Assembly: GCA_945938055.1 (NCBI GenBank)
Contig: CAMEUH010000074.1
Span: forward strand, 1 to 10,465
Length of the DNA: 10,465 nucleotides
Source: an uncultured Eubacteriaceae bacterium
GTDB taxonomy: Bacteria; Bacillota; Clostridia; Lachnospirales; Lachnospiraceae
Reading direction: 5' to 3'
A program made the translations under genes and the position numbers. The notes under the pieces were generated by a model. That model was not told the origin of the DNA and searched no databases. It worked only from the letters and a program-made list of their open reading frames with translations. Positions 1 to 8,345 of this stretch are shown here, one piece after another. Each line of letters starts with the position of its first letter. The first letter of the stretch is position 1.

Positions 1-149
1 TCCTTGGAAGAGAGGCTGACCCGGCAGGACTTGAAGCATGGGTAAATACTCTTGTTACAGGTGAGCATGACAGAGAAACAATTCTGGACGGTTTCGTAGA
101 TTCAGTAGAATTTGCAGAAATCCTTACAGAGTTTGGTCTTGCAGATTAA
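1..149 (+). CDS. C-terminal end of a DUF4214-domain protein (partial)
   Basis: The reading frame is open from the window edge (first full codon at 3) to TAA at 147-149 and gives 48 residues beginning LGREADPAGLEAW and ending EFGLAD. The pattern LGRE-D--GL-AW, then a short loop, D-R-T-LDGFV-S-EF, is the DUF4214 repeat. It matches the last DUF4214 repeat of the downstream pectinesterase (residues about 425-470), which has NRDADEAGLNAW and LLDGFAGSAEF. The domain is common in secreted and surface proteins of clostridia and other bacteria; its exact role is not settled. The rest of the protein lies outside the window, so the catalytic or binding function cannot be told. Since the next gene is a secreted polysaccharide-acting enzyme with the same domain, another extracellular protein is likely (inference). 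A strong terminator follows after 24 bases. Confidence 0.88.
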   Translation, partial: LGREADPAGLEAWVNTLVTGEHDRETILDGFVDSVEFAEILTEFGLAD

Positions 150-173
150 TAAGCAATCAATCAGTAATTTTGG

Positions 174-203
174 CAGGCGGTCTTCGGACCGCCTGTTTTT
201 GTT
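174..203 (+). terminator. Intrinsic terminator with UUCG tetraloop
   Basis: A perfect 9-bp GC-rich stem (174-182 with 187-195) closes on the extra-stable loop TTCG at 183-186 and is followed at once by a run of T (196-200, then GTTTT). It ends transcription of the DUF4214 gene and separates it from the pectinesterase unit. Confidence 0.95.
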
Positions 204-302
204 TTCCAAAGTTTTGTTTTCCAAGAAAAAACTCGATATGTGCAAGTTGCACAAAAAGAAAGAAGAAATATATCGAAAAAGCACAAAGCCCACAAAAAAC
301 TA

Positions 303-331
303 TGGACTAATCTCCTAAAATGTGGTAACAT
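303..331 (+). promoter_or_regulatory. Putative sigma-A promoter with extended -10 for the pectinesterase
   Basis: TGGACT (303-308, 4 of 6 to the -35 consensus) is separated by 17 bases from TAACAT (326-331, 4 of 6 to the -10). A TG one base before the -10 (323-324) makes it an extended -10, which can compensate for the weaker hexamers. It would give a 5' leader of about 55 bases. The rest of the 204-392 intergenic stretch is A-rich and shows no other clear structure. Confidence 0.5.
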
Positions 332-392
332 ACAAAGCAAAGGTTGTTTTACAGCCTAAAGACAGAAATACATTTTACAGGAGGTAGAAATT

Positions 393-3300
393 ATGAAGTT
401 TAGCTTAAAGAAAGCTAAGAAGATTACTTCACTGGTACTGGCATTTGTTATGGTGCTGGGGCTGGTTGAAGGAATCACATTAAGTGCTTTTGCAACGGTA
501 GCTAAGGCAGCTACATTAGCAGACACGGAAGCGGGAGGAACTGTTGCAACAGTAGGAAATGCAACAATTGTTGCTTCACAGAAACTTGCAATGACTACGT
601 ATAAAGAGGGTGAAGGCAAGACCGCAAATGGTAAAGAATATACCACGGCGCTGAAGAGCTCAGGTGCCAATAATGGTAAGATTGGCAGCAGTACTGCAAG
701 AGTATTTGGATATGCAACAGCAACGGCAGATACCAATATAAAACTTTATGTTGTTGTGGGAACAGGAAAGGATGCATATCTTTTTGAATCGGATACTCAA
801 TTGACGGTACCGACAGTAACGGACAAGGGAAATGAATGTATATTTGATGCAGCTACAGCTAAGCTTAAATTTGCCGAAGGTGTTAATGAGACAAGTCTTA
901 AGGTAGAGGCAGGTAAATACTACTACTTAGTTGGTGTTGGTACAAACCTTGAGCTGTTGGATGTAGTGGAAGACACAAGTGCCGGCGGTGGAGCAGGCGG
1001 CGGCGAAGGTACTGGTGAAGGCGAAGGAAGCAAGGCAGATATGGAAGCAATTAATGCGTTTGTATCAAGACTTTATTCCGTAGTTCTTGGAAGAGAAGCC
1101 AGTGAAGCTGACATTAATTCATGGGGAACCGTACTGGCAAATGGTGAATCCAATGGTATTGATGCATCCTATGGATTTATCTTCAGTGATGAATTTAAGG
1201 CAAACGATACAATTACAAACGAAAAATTTGTACAGATTCTCTATAAGACTTTCATGGACCGTGAAGGCGATCCGGATGGACTTAAGGCATGGACAACCCA
1301 GTTAGACAATGGTGTAACCCGTGAGAAGGTATTTGAAGGATTTGTATATTCAGCAGAATATGACGAAATCTGTACGGCAACCGGTATTGAAGTAGGTAAG
1401 GTTGAACAGTTTGAACCATTAACAGAAGCTCTTGCATTATACAGAAACCAGAATGCTGATATTACAGCATTTGTTGCAAGATGTTATTCAACTGTTCTGG
1501 GCAGAGAATTTGACCCGGATGGACTGGAAGCATGGTGTAAGGTAATTATTGAAGAAGAAAATACACCAAAGGAAGTTGCCGCAAATGGTTTCTTCTTCTC
1601 CGGAGAATTCCAGGAAAAAGAAATGACTGATACCGAATATCTTCAGATTCTTTATAAGACCTTCTTTAACAGAGATGCAGATGAAGCAGGTTTGAATGCA
1701 TGGCTTTCTCAGATTGAAAAAGGCGAGGAAGACAGAACCAGTCTCCTTGATGGATTTGCTGGTTCAGCAGAGTTTAAGGGAGTTCTTGAAGAGTTTGGTT
1801 TACCAACAGAAGAAGGTGACCCAAAGATTAAGGAATCCAGTGTAAAATATGATTTTACCAGCAATGCTGGTAAGGCTGCTCCTGTAGTTGGTAGCATATT
1901 AGATGGTACTAATAAGGAAACATCAGGTATTCTTTATGCAGATGCGGGTACAAGTTCAGGATGTGCTTTTGATGCCAGTCAGTTAAGATTTAGAAATGGT
2001 GTTGTATTGTATCTCCCGATTAAAGATAATACAACCAAGATTAAATACGAATATGTTGGTGCCGGAAATAATGCAGGACGTCCAACTTATCTGGGAAGTA
2101 AAGAAAGCGGATATCAGGTTGAATATGCTTATTCTGCTGAGTTAACCATTGATGACATTACTGACCTGATTGTGGAAAAGGATGGACAGAAGTATTTCCC
2201 AATTATTTCAGGCGGTGATGTTAAGATTAAGTCGATTACATTAACTGAATATAATCCGATTAATTCCGTACCGGTTAGCGGTAATGTAGCAGGCGCTGCA
2301 GCAAATGGTATTACGGAAATTAAGTTTAAGAACTTAACAAATACAGCAGCACCGGTTATTAAGGCAACCATTGACGCAGAAGGCAATTACAGCACGGTAT
2401 TAAGAAGAGTTAATGGTAATGCAGAATACGTTGCATCGATTACAGCAACAGGATATAAGATTGATGATACAAATGGTGCGAATAAGTTTACATTAACAGG
2501 TAATACAGAGAGTGAAACAGTTGATTTTGCAGTAGTAACTGCTGAAATCGCAACAATTTCCGGTACCTTAACAGGTATTTCTGACAGCGCGTTAAAGGGA
2601 ACGCTGGAAGCAACACTGGTGCCAGACGATAGTTCATTAGATAGCGTTAAGCTTGAATTAAAAAAGGATGCTGAAGGATATACATTTGCATCGGCTGTAA
2701 TTGTTCCTGATGCAAAGTATAGTGTTGTCCTTACAAATGCAGATGATTATGAAGTTCTTGACACAGTAAGTAAAGCAACAGGTACTTATACAGATGTGGT
2801 AATTGCTGCAACAGCTAAGCCTCTTGTTGAAGTAACAGGTTCTTTTGTAACATCAGATAAGAAGAGCGCAAGCGTAACAAAGATTACATTTACCAATATG
2901 GATACAAAGGATTACAGCTATTCCTTTAATGTTACAGACGGTACATATAAAGCGTCTCTTCGTGCCGGTGAATATGAGGCATCGGTAGTATGTGAAGGAT
3001 ATGAGGCATATGACCATGTAAGCGTAGCAGATAAGACAGTTGAAAATGATGTTTACCTGAAATCAACAGCAGAACCGGAAGCAGCAGTATATGCTGAGAC
3101 ATTAACGGTTGGTAAGGGACAGCAGTTTGAAACAATTTCGGAAGCAGTTGCATATGTATCCAGAATGGAACGTACAACAGAGCAGAGAGTTACCTTAAAG
3201 CTTACAGATAGCTTATACAGAGAACAGGTTATTATTGACACGCCGAATATCACAATTTCAAGTGATAGTGAAGCAACTATTACATGGTATTATGGCGTTG

Positions 3301-4217
3301 GTTTCTCATACTATAGTGCTAAGGCGGCAACGGATGGTAAGAACGGTTCTTACTATGATGAAGCATGCGCAGTAGATAAGTATTACAAGGCAACAGTATC
3401 ACAGAACCCGGGTCATTGGGGAGCTACAGTGAACTTATTTGCAAATGCAACAGGATTTAAGGCAGAGAACATTGTATTCGAGAATTCTCTTAGCCGTTAC
3501 ATTACAGACGAAGAACTTGCAGATGGTGCAGGAGCTAACGTTACTTCAGCAGTAACAGACAGAACAACAGCCGGTATTAATGTACGTAGCAAGGCTGCTA
3601 AGGAAAGAGCATGTGTAATTTATATTCAGGCAGATGAGACAGAATACAAGAATTGTAAGTTCTTAAGCAGCCAGGATACAATTTATACAGGTGATAAGAA
3701 TGAGCATTCTTACTTTGTAGATTGTGTAATTGAAGGTACAACTGATTATATCTGTGGTGATGGTAACCCTGTATTTGATAAGTGTACATTAAGCATGTAC
3801 AGCTATTCGGATCAGGAAGCAGTAGGAAGCTACATTGTTGCTAATAAGAAAGCAGCAACCGATGGTGGATATCTGTTTAAGGATTGCAAAATCTTATCAC
3901 ATGGATATGAGGATCTTAAGCCTACCTCCGGTAACCTGCTTGTACGTGCATGGGCTGCAGGTTCGGTTACATGGCTGAATACATTGGTTGAATCTGACAC
4001 AATGCTTGCAAAAACAGCTTATGCAGACATGAATGAGAAAGTTGCAGATGCTAATTACCGTGAGTACAATACTCATCTGGGGGATGGTACACAGGTAGAG
4101 ACCAATAAAGGAATCACAAGCGGTGTTACGATTCTTACAGAAGAGCAGGCAAAGGATATTCAGGTAGCAGCATTCTTTGGTTCTTCATGGACACCAAGCT
4201 TTTATGTTGCTGAATAA
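393..4217 (+). CDS. Secreted multidomain pectinesterase (CE8 pectin methylesterase) with DUF4214 repeats
   Basis: It removes methyl esters from pectin outside the cell, releasing methanol and leaving polygalacturonate for lyases or hydrolases. An AGGAGG site (379-384) lies 8 bases before ATG. Layout: signal peptide 1-39 (Lys-rich start, hydrophobic core, cleavage near AFA34 or AKA39); unknown beta-rich domain about 45-193; Gly/Glu linker 197-213; DUF4214 repeats about 217-472; beta-rich, possibly carbohydrate-binding region about 482-621; three Ig/CNA-B-like repeats about 625-715, 718-808 and 812-890; pectinesterase domain about 898-1270. Expected catalytic residues are visible: Q1094 and D1095 in SSQDTIY, D1118 in GTTDYICG, and R1185 with W1187 in VRAW. 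The other oxyanion-hole Gln of plant enzymes aligns with R1072 in ERACVIY. Catalytic domains of the family are about 300 aa, so most of the protein is accessory. No LPXTG or transmembrane anchor is visible at the C-terminus. It is monocistronic, with its own promoter and terminator. Confidence 0.93.
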   Translation: MKFSLKKAKKITSLVLAFVMVLGLVEGITLSAFATVAKAATLADTEAGGTVATVGNATIVASQKLAMTTYKEGEGKTANGKEYTTALKSSGANNGKIGSSTARVFGYATATADTNIKLYVVVGTGKDAYLFESDTQLTVPTVTDKGNECIFDAATAKLKFAEGVNETSLKVEAGKYYYLVGVGTNLELLDVVEDTSAGGGAGGGEGTGEGEGSKADMEAINAFVSRLYSVVLGREASEADINSWGTVLANGESNGIDASYGFIFSDEFKANDTITNEKFVQILYKTFMDREGDPDGLKAWTTQLDNGVTREKVFEGFVYSAEYDEICTATGIEVGKVEQFEPLTEALALYRNQNADITAFVARCYSTVLGREFDPDGLEAWCKVIIEEENTPKEVAANGFFFSGEFQEKEMTDTEYLQILYKTFFNRDADEAGLNAWLSQIEKGEEDRTSLLDGFAGSAEFKGVLEEFGLPTEEGDPKIKESSVKYDFTSNAGKAAPVVGSILDGTNKETSGILYADAGTSSGCAFDASQLRFRNGVVLYLPIKDNTTKIKYEYVGAGNNAGRPTYLGSKESGYQVEYAYSAELTIDDITDLIVEKDGQKYFPIISGGDVKIKSITLTEYNPINSVPVSGNVAGAAANGITEIKFKNLTNTAAPVIKATIDAEGNYSTVLRRVNGNAEYVASITATGYKIDDTNGANKFTLTGNTESETVDFAVVTAEIATISGTLTGISDSALKGTLEATLVPDDSSLDSVKLELKKDAEGYTFASAVIVPDAKYSVVLTNADDYEVLDTVSKATGTYTDVVIAATAKPLVEVTGSFVTSDKKSASVTKITFTNMDTKDYSYSFNVTDGTYKASLRAGEYEASVVCEGYEAYDHVSVADKTVENDVYLKSTAEPEAAVYAETLTVGKGQQFETISEAVAYVSRMERTTEQRVTLKLTDSLYREQVIIDTPNITISSDSEATITWYYGVGFSYYSAKAATDGKNGSYYDEACAVDKYYKATVSQNPGHWGATVNLFANATGFKAENIVFENSLSRYITDEELADGAGANVTSAVTDRTTAGINVRSKAAKERACVIYIQADETEYKNCKFLSSQDTIYTGDKNEHSYFVDCVIEGTTDYICGDGNPVFDKCTLSMYSYSDQEAVGSYIVANKKAATDGGYLFKDCKILSHGYEDLKPTSGNLLVRAWAAGSVTWLNTLVESDTMLAKTAYADMNEKVADANYREYNTHLGDGTQVETNKGITSGVTILTEEQAKDIQVAAFFGSSWTPSFYVAE
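1041..1817 (+). repeat. Tandem DUF4214 half-repeats inside the pectinesterase
   Basis: Residues about 217-472 contain two copies of a two-part module. The first halves read FVSRLYSVVLGREASEADINSW and FVARCYSTVLGREFDPDGLEAW. The second halves share QILYKTF, then a D/N-R-[ED]-x-D-x-[AD]GL-AW motif and an [LF]-x-GF-x-S-AE[YF] close. This is protein-level repetition; I did not see long identical DNA repeats. The last half-repeat is the one most like the end of the preceding partial gene. Confidence 0.8.
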
Positions 4218-4259
4218 ACTAGATTGCCGGTATTGATTTACAATCAGTAGAAATGATAT

Positions 4260-4315
4260 GGGCTGTCGCTTTAACGAATGAAAATTTCGTGAGGCGACAG
4301 CCCTTCTATTTTCCC
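4260..4315 (+). terminator. Intrinsic terminator after the pectinesterase gene
   Basis: A 10-bp perfect stem GGGCTGTCGC (4260-4269) pairs with GCGACAGCCC (4294-4303). The loop holds a second small stem, ACGAA (4274-4278) with TTCGT (4286-4290), so the RNA would be a stacked hairpin. A T-rich tract (TTCTATTTT) follows. It lies about 40 bases after the stop codon. Confidence 0.88.
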
Positions 4316-4325
4316 TTTTATAAAT

Positions 4326-4354
4326 TTTACAAACCCCCCGGATTGTGATATAAT
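4326..4354 (+). promoter_or_regulatory. Strong sigma-A promoter of the gdpP-rplI-dnaB operon
   Basis: TTTACA (4326-4331, 5 of 6) is followed after 17 bases by a perfect TATAAT (4349-4354), with TG one base before the -10 (4346-4347). A start near 4361 would leave a leader of only about 20 bases, just enough to hold the GGAG ribosome binding site (4371-4374). A run of six C lies in the spacer at 4334-4339. Confidence 0.85.
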
Positions 4355-4380
4355 AAAAAAGATTACGAAAGGAGAGTATC

Positions 4381-6435
4381 ATGGCGTTTTCAAAGGAATC
4401 AGAATTTAAGATATCCGGGCAGTTAAAGTCCTATCTTTCCTGGCCGATATACGTAGGAATGCTGTTTCTGGTAATGACGATACCGATGTATATCATCAGC
4501 ATACGCGCAGGCATTCTCATGTCTGTTTTTGATGTAATATATACAATTATTGCCATATTGCTATTCGCATACAAGCATAATCAAATTATGGCATCCATGG
4601 TAGATTTCGCGTCGAATTATTCACAGGTCCAGAAGGGGCTTTTGAAGGAATTATCCGTTCCATATGGTCTGATTGATGATAACGGAAGGATTATCTGGAT
4701 TAATTACCGAATGAAGGAGATTCTGGGTAAGGAGAAGGAACAGAAGAAGTCCATCATGGCAATCTTTGAATCCATCCGGAAGGAGAATCTGCCGGATGAA
4801 GAAGAGATTAAGGAGATTTATCTTTCTTTTAATGGAAGGGATTACCGGATTGAGTTAAAGCGGGTGAATCTGGAGGATATTTCCGGTGGCCTTGATTTGC
4901 TGGATGAAGAAAAGAGTAGTGGTATTATTGCAATGTATATGTTTGATACCACGGATTACAATACGGCAGTCAGAACTCTTGCGGAACAGCAGATGGTATC
5001 GGCATTGATTTATATTGATAACTATGATGAAGTCATTGACAGCTCGGATGAAGGTAATCTTGCCGTAACGCCGGGACTGGTAGAGAGTAAGATTAATAAG
5101 TATATTTGTTCAAGAGGCGGTATTGTAAAGAAGCTTGAGAAGGATAAATATATTGCGCTTTTCACATATGCAGCACTGGATTCCATGAAGAGTGACAAAT
5201 TCAGTCTTCTCGCGGATGTTAAGAAGATTGAAGTCGGGGAAGACAGGGCATTTACCATTAGTATTGGTATCGGAACCAAGACAAATGATGAATACATCAA
5301 GTCTTTTGAACTGGCAAAGTCGGCAATGGAGCTTGCACTTGGACGTGGCGGTGACCAGGTCGTTGTAAAGGATAATGAAAAGGTTATTTATTTTGGCGGA
5401 AAGAGCCAGCAGATGGAGAAAAATACCCGTGTTAAGGCAAGGGTGAAGGCACATGCTCTCCGAGAAATCATGAACAATAAAGAAAAAGTCTTTATCATGG
5501 GACATAAGATTGGGGACATGGATTCGCTCGGTGCATCCGTTGGTATTTTTCGTGCCATGACCCATCTGGGTAAGAAAGCATATATTGTCATTAATGATAT
5601 AACAACATCGGTGAAGCCGGTTATGGACCGTCTGATGACCCTGCCGGAGTATGAGGGCGTATTTATTAACAGTAATACGGCAGAAGACATGGTAGATGGT
5701 ACCTCCGTGGTTGTAGTTGTGGATGTGAATAAGCCAAGCTATACGGAGTGTGAAAATCTTCTGAATCTGTGCAGGACACTAGTGGTAATTGATCATCACA
5801 GGCAGTCGGATGAGACCATAGAAGGTGCCATTCTTTCTTATGTGGAGCCGAATGCGTCTTCAGCAAGTGAAATGGTGGCAGAGCTTCTTCAGTACATTGA
5901 TAATGGCATAAAGCTTAAGGCGGCAGAGGCAGAAGCGATGTATGCCGGAGTGATTATTGATACCAATAATTTTAGCAATAAGGCGGGTGTCAGAACCTTT
6001 GAGGCATCTGCATTCCTGAGAAGAAATGGTGCAGATATTGTCCGTGTGCGTAAGTTCTTGCGCAGTGATATGGATGAATATAAGGCAAAGGCGGAAACCA
6101 TCAGCAATATGGAAGTTTATAAGGGCTGTTATGCATTTGCTATTTCACCGTCAGAAGGACTTGCCAGTCCGACCATTGTGGCAGCACAGGCAGCAAATGA
6201 AATGCTGGATATCAAAGGTATCAAGGCATCTTTCGTGTTTACGGATTTTGCCGGAAAGATTTATATCAGTGCACGTTCCATTGACGAGGTCAATGTACAG
6301 GTTATCATGGAAAAACTTGGCGGAGGCGGTCATATGAGTATTTCGGGTGCCCAGCTTAAGGATACTACCATTGAGGAGGCTGTGGATATCGTTAAGAGAA
6401 CGCTTGACAATATGATGGAGGAAGGAGATTTATAA
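4381..6435 (+). CDS. gdpP: GdpP/YybT-type cyclic-di-AMP phosphodiesterase
   Basis: A membrane-bound DHH/DHHA1 phosphodiesterase that cleaves c-di-AMP to pApA, controlling potassium uptake, osmotic balance and cell-wall stress. Two membrane segments (about 22-40 and 45-65) are followed by a PAS-like domain (about 85-160), which binds heme in the Bacillus homologue. A degenerate GGDEF domain (about 200-330) lacks an intact GGDEF motif. The DHH domain has its expected metal-binding motifs: H375-KIGD-M-D381, D448 in VVDVN, DHH at 471-473, and D527 in IIDTNNF. The DHHA1 motif GGGGHMSISG is at 647-656. At 684 aa the length is usual for the family. Start: AAAGGAG (4368-4374) lies 6 bases before ATG. 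It heads a gdpP-rplI-dnaB operon, a gene order conserved in many Firmicutes, and its TAA directly abuts the rplI ATG. Confidence 0.97.
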   Translation: MAFSKESEFKISGQLKSYLSWPIYVGMLFLVMTIPMYIISIRAGILMSVFDVIYTIIAILLFAYKHNQIMASMVDFASNYSQVQKGLLKELSVPYGLIDDNGRIIWINYRMKEILGKEKEQKKSIMAIFESIRKENLPDEEEIKEIYLSFNGRDYRIELKRVNLEDISGGLDLLDEEKSSGIIAMYMFDTTDYNTAVRTLAEQQMVSALIYIDNYDEVIDSSDEGNLAVTPGLVESKINKYICSRGGIVKKLEKDKYIALFTYAALDSMKSDKFSLLADVKKIEVGEDRAFTISIGIGTKTNDEYIKSFELAKSAMELALGRGGDQVVVKDNEKVIYFGGKSQQMEKNTRVKARVKAHALREIMNNKEKVFIMGHKIGDMDSLGASVGIFRAMTHLGKKAYIVINDITTSVKPVMDRLMTLPEYEGVFINSNTAEDMVDGTSVVVVVDVNKPSYTECENLLNLCRTLVVIDHHRQSDETIEGAILSYVEPNASSASEMVAELLQYIDNGIKLKAAEAEAMYAGVIIDTNNFSNKAGVRTFEASAFLRRNGADIVRVRKFLRSDMDEYKAKAETISNMEVYKGCYAFAISPSEGLASPTIVAAQAANEMLDIKGIKASFVFTDFAGKIYISARSIDEVNVQVIMEKLGGGGHMSISGAQLKDTTIEEAVDIVKRTLDNMMEEGDL

Positions 6436-6882
6436 ATGGAAGTTATTTTATTGGAAGATGTGAAGTCTCTTGGAAAAAAGGGACAGATTGTGAAGATAAA
6501 TGATGGATATGCACGTAATTATGTGCTTCCAAAGAAGCTTGGAATTGAAGCGAACGGAAAGAATCTGAATGATTTGAAGCTTCAGAAGGCAAATGAGGAG
6601 AAAATTGCAAGAGAGCAGCTGGAGGCAGCAAAGGCTCTGGCAGCACAGATTGGTGAGCAGACAGTAACGCTTTCGATTAAGACCGGAGAGGGAGGAAGAA
6701 CTTTTGGTTCTGTTTCCAGTAAGGAAATTGCGGAAGAGGCAAAGAAGCAGCTGAATCTTGAGCTGGATAAGAAGAAGATTGTACTGGATGAGGCGATTAA
6801 GACACCTGGAACGCATATTGTAACAGTAAAGCTTCATAAGGATGTACATGCAAAGTTAAAGGTAGTTGTTAAGGAAGCATAG
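6436..6882 (+). CDS. rplI: 50S ribosomal protein L9
   Basis: L9 binds 23S rRNA near the base of the L1 stalk and helps restrain frameshifting. The 148-aa product opens with MEVILLEDVKSLGKKG and carries the family signature around INDGYARNYVLPK (21-33). A long Lys/Glu/Ala-rich connecting helix follows (about 41-75), then the C-terminal domain with a Gly-rich loop (TGEGGRTFGSVS, about 83-94). Length matches the family. The start ATG follows the gdpP stop with no gap (TAAATG). Its ribosome binding site AAGGAG (6422-6427) lies inside the last codons of gdpP, so translation is probably coupled. Confidence 0.98.
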   Translation: MEVILLEDVKSLGKKGQIVKINDGYARNYVLPKKLGIEANGKNLNDLKLQKANEEKIAREQLEAAKALAAQIGEQTVTLSIKTGEGGRTFGSVSSKEIAEEAKKQLNLELDKKKIVLDEAIKTPGTHIVTVKLHKDVHAKLKVVVKEA

Positions 6883-6912
6883 ATGCAGAAGAATGGAATA
6901 CAGGTAGAGTAA
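6883..6912 (+). CDS. Possible 9-codon mini-ORF coupling rplI to dnaB
   Basis: Directly after the rplI TAG, ATG (6883) opens a nine-residue frame, MQKNGIQVE, ending in TAA at 6910-6912. That stop overlaps the dnaB start by one base (TAATG). AAGGA at 6871-6875 sits 7 bases before this ATG, a better ribosome binding site than anything just ahead of dnaB. It could be a leader whose translation hands ribosomes to dnaB, or a chance frame. The peptide itself is not recognisable. Confidence 0.3.
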   Translation: MQKNGIQVE

Positions 6913-8267
6913 TGGATGAAGAAATAATCAAAAGTGCACCCAATAACATAGAAGCAGAGAAATCGGTCATTGGTTCCATGATTCTGGATATTGATGCGGT
7001 TACCGTGGCATCGGAAATGCTGACCCAGGATGATTTTTATTATAGCCAGTATGGCGTTATGTTTGATGCCATGGTGGAACTGGTGAATGAAGGAAAACCG
7101 GTGGATGTCATTACACTGCAGGAGAAGCTTAAGGAACGGGGGGTTCCGGAAGCGGTCGGCGGGTTAAATGTCATCAAGGATTTGGTAGGAGCAGTTCCAA
7201 CGTCTGCAAATATCCGCCATTATGCGGAAATTGTACGGGACAAGGCAGTTCTTAGAAGAATTATTGCGGCAAATGATGAGATTAGCAAGGCATGTTACCT
7301 TGCCAAGGATAGTGTGGAGGATATTCTTGCGGATACAGAGAAGAAGATTTTCAGTCTGGTTCAGCGGGGAGGCTCCAGTGAGTTTGTGCCGATTAAGTCG
7401 GTTGCTTTGGATGCCCTGAAGGGGATTTCCAAGGCTTATCAGAATAAGGGTAACATTACCGGAATTCCAACGGGATTTACGGATTTGGATTATAAATTAT
7501 CAGGACTACAGCCATCGGATTTGATTCTGATTGCGGCACGTCCGTCCATGGGTAAGACAGCATTTGTTCTTAATATTGCCCAGCATGTGGCGATTGCAAA
7601 ACATGTTACCACGGCGATATTCAGTCTGGAAATGAGTAAGGTTCAGCTTGTGAACCGTCTTTTGTCGCTGGAATCGGGCGTTGAGGCACAGAATATCCGA
7701 ACGGGTGATATTTCGGATAACCAGTGGAGCAGGCTGGTAGAGGGCGCAGAGGTAATTGGCCGTTCTGCATTGATTATTGATGATACACCGGGAATCTCCA
7801 TTGGTGAACTGCGGTCAAAATGCAGAAAATATAAGCTGGAACAGAATCTTGGACTAATTATTATTGACTATTTGCAGCTCATGAGTGGTAATGGCAAGAC
7901 AGATTCCAGACAGCAGGAGATTTCGGATATTTCCCGTTCCTTAAAGTCTCTTGCAAGAGAGCTGAATGTTCCGGTGATTGCGTTATCCCAGTTAAGCCGT
8001 GCCGTGGAAAAAAGCGATGATAAACGGCCTATCATGTCGGATTTGCGTGAATCCGGAGCGATTGAGCAGGACGCAGACGTGGTAATGTTTATCTATCGTG
8101 AAGATTACTATAACCGGGATTTGGAACCGGAAAAGAGAGATATCTCTGAGATTATCATTGCCAAGCAGAGAAACGGTCCGATTGGAACGGTTAAGCTTGC
8201 GTGGATTCCGAAATATACCAAGTTTGGTAATCTGGAGCGTAGAAGGGCAGAAAGAGAAATTGATTAG
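6912..8267 (+). CDS. dnaB: Replicative DNA helicase DnaB
   Basis: The hexameric, ATP-driven 5'-3' helicase that opens the replication fork and binds primase. The 451-aa protein has the usual N-terminal domain (starting with NNIEAEKSVIGSMIL at 11-25, to about 110) and linker, then a RecA-like domain. Visible motifs: Walker A ARPSMGKT (209-216, K215), FSLEM with the catalytic Glu E240, Walker B LIIIDYLQL (315-323), ALSQLSR (357-363), DLRESGAIEQDAD (377-389), and KQRNGP (418-423) with the probable arginine finger. No inteins or truncation are seen. There is no good ribosome binding site directly in front (only AGGTAGAG), and no alternative in-frame ATG upstream. Translation may depend on coupling through the TAATG junction. 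It is the last gene of the operon, before a terminator. Confidence 0.97.
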   Translation: MDEEIIKSAPNNIEAEKSVIGSMILDIDAVTVASEMLTQDDFYYSQYGVMFDAMVELVNEGKPVDVITLQEKLKERGVPEAVGGLNVIKDLVGAVPTSANIRHYAEIVRDKAVLRRIIAANDEISKACYLAKDSVEDILADTEKKIFSLVQRGGSSEFVPIKSVALDALKGISKAYQNKGNITGIPTGFTDLDYKLSGLQPSDLILIAARPSMGKTAFVLNIAQHVAIAKHVTTAIFSLEMSKVQLVNRLLSLESGVEAQNIRTGDISDNQWSRLVEGAEVIGRSALIIDDTPGISIGELRSKCRKYKLEQNLGLIIIDYLQLMSGNGKTDSRQQEISDISRSLKSLARELNVPVIALSQLSRAVEKSDDKRPIMSDLRESGAIEQDADVVMFIYREDYYNRDLEPEKRDISEIIIAKQRNGPIGTVKLAWIPKYTKFGNLERRRAEREID

Positions 8268-8279
8268 TTTTTAATAGAG

Positions 8280-8325
8280 AAAGACAGGACTTCCATGAAT
8301 GGCTTTCTGGAAGTCCTGTCTTTTT
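8280..8325 (+). terminator. Convergent, probably bidirectional terminator between dnaB and the ferredoxin gene
   Basis: A 16-bp perfect inverted repeat pairs 8280-8295 with 8308-8323 around a 12-base loop. On the plus strand TTTTT (8321-8325) follows, ending the dnaB operon. Read on the minus strand the stem begins 22 bases after the ferredoxin stop and is followed by TCTCTATTAAAAA, a weaker tract, so it may also stop that transcript. Confidence 0.92.
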
Positions 8326-8345
8326 CTATTGCGTTTATAAAAATT

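Noticed and set aside
198..226. Direct repeat TTTGTTTTCCAA after the first terminator
   Set aside because: It is a short low-complexity T-rich duplication with no sign of a mobile element or attachment site.
112..318. 68-codon plus-strand frame at the left edge
   Set aside because: It overlaps the end of the DUF4214 gene in another frame and runs through the terminator hairpin; the product is low-complexity.
5110..5565. 151-codon minus-strand open frame inside gdpP
   Set aside because: It is a shadow frame of a well-conserved gene; the product has no motif and no upstream ribosome binding site was evident.
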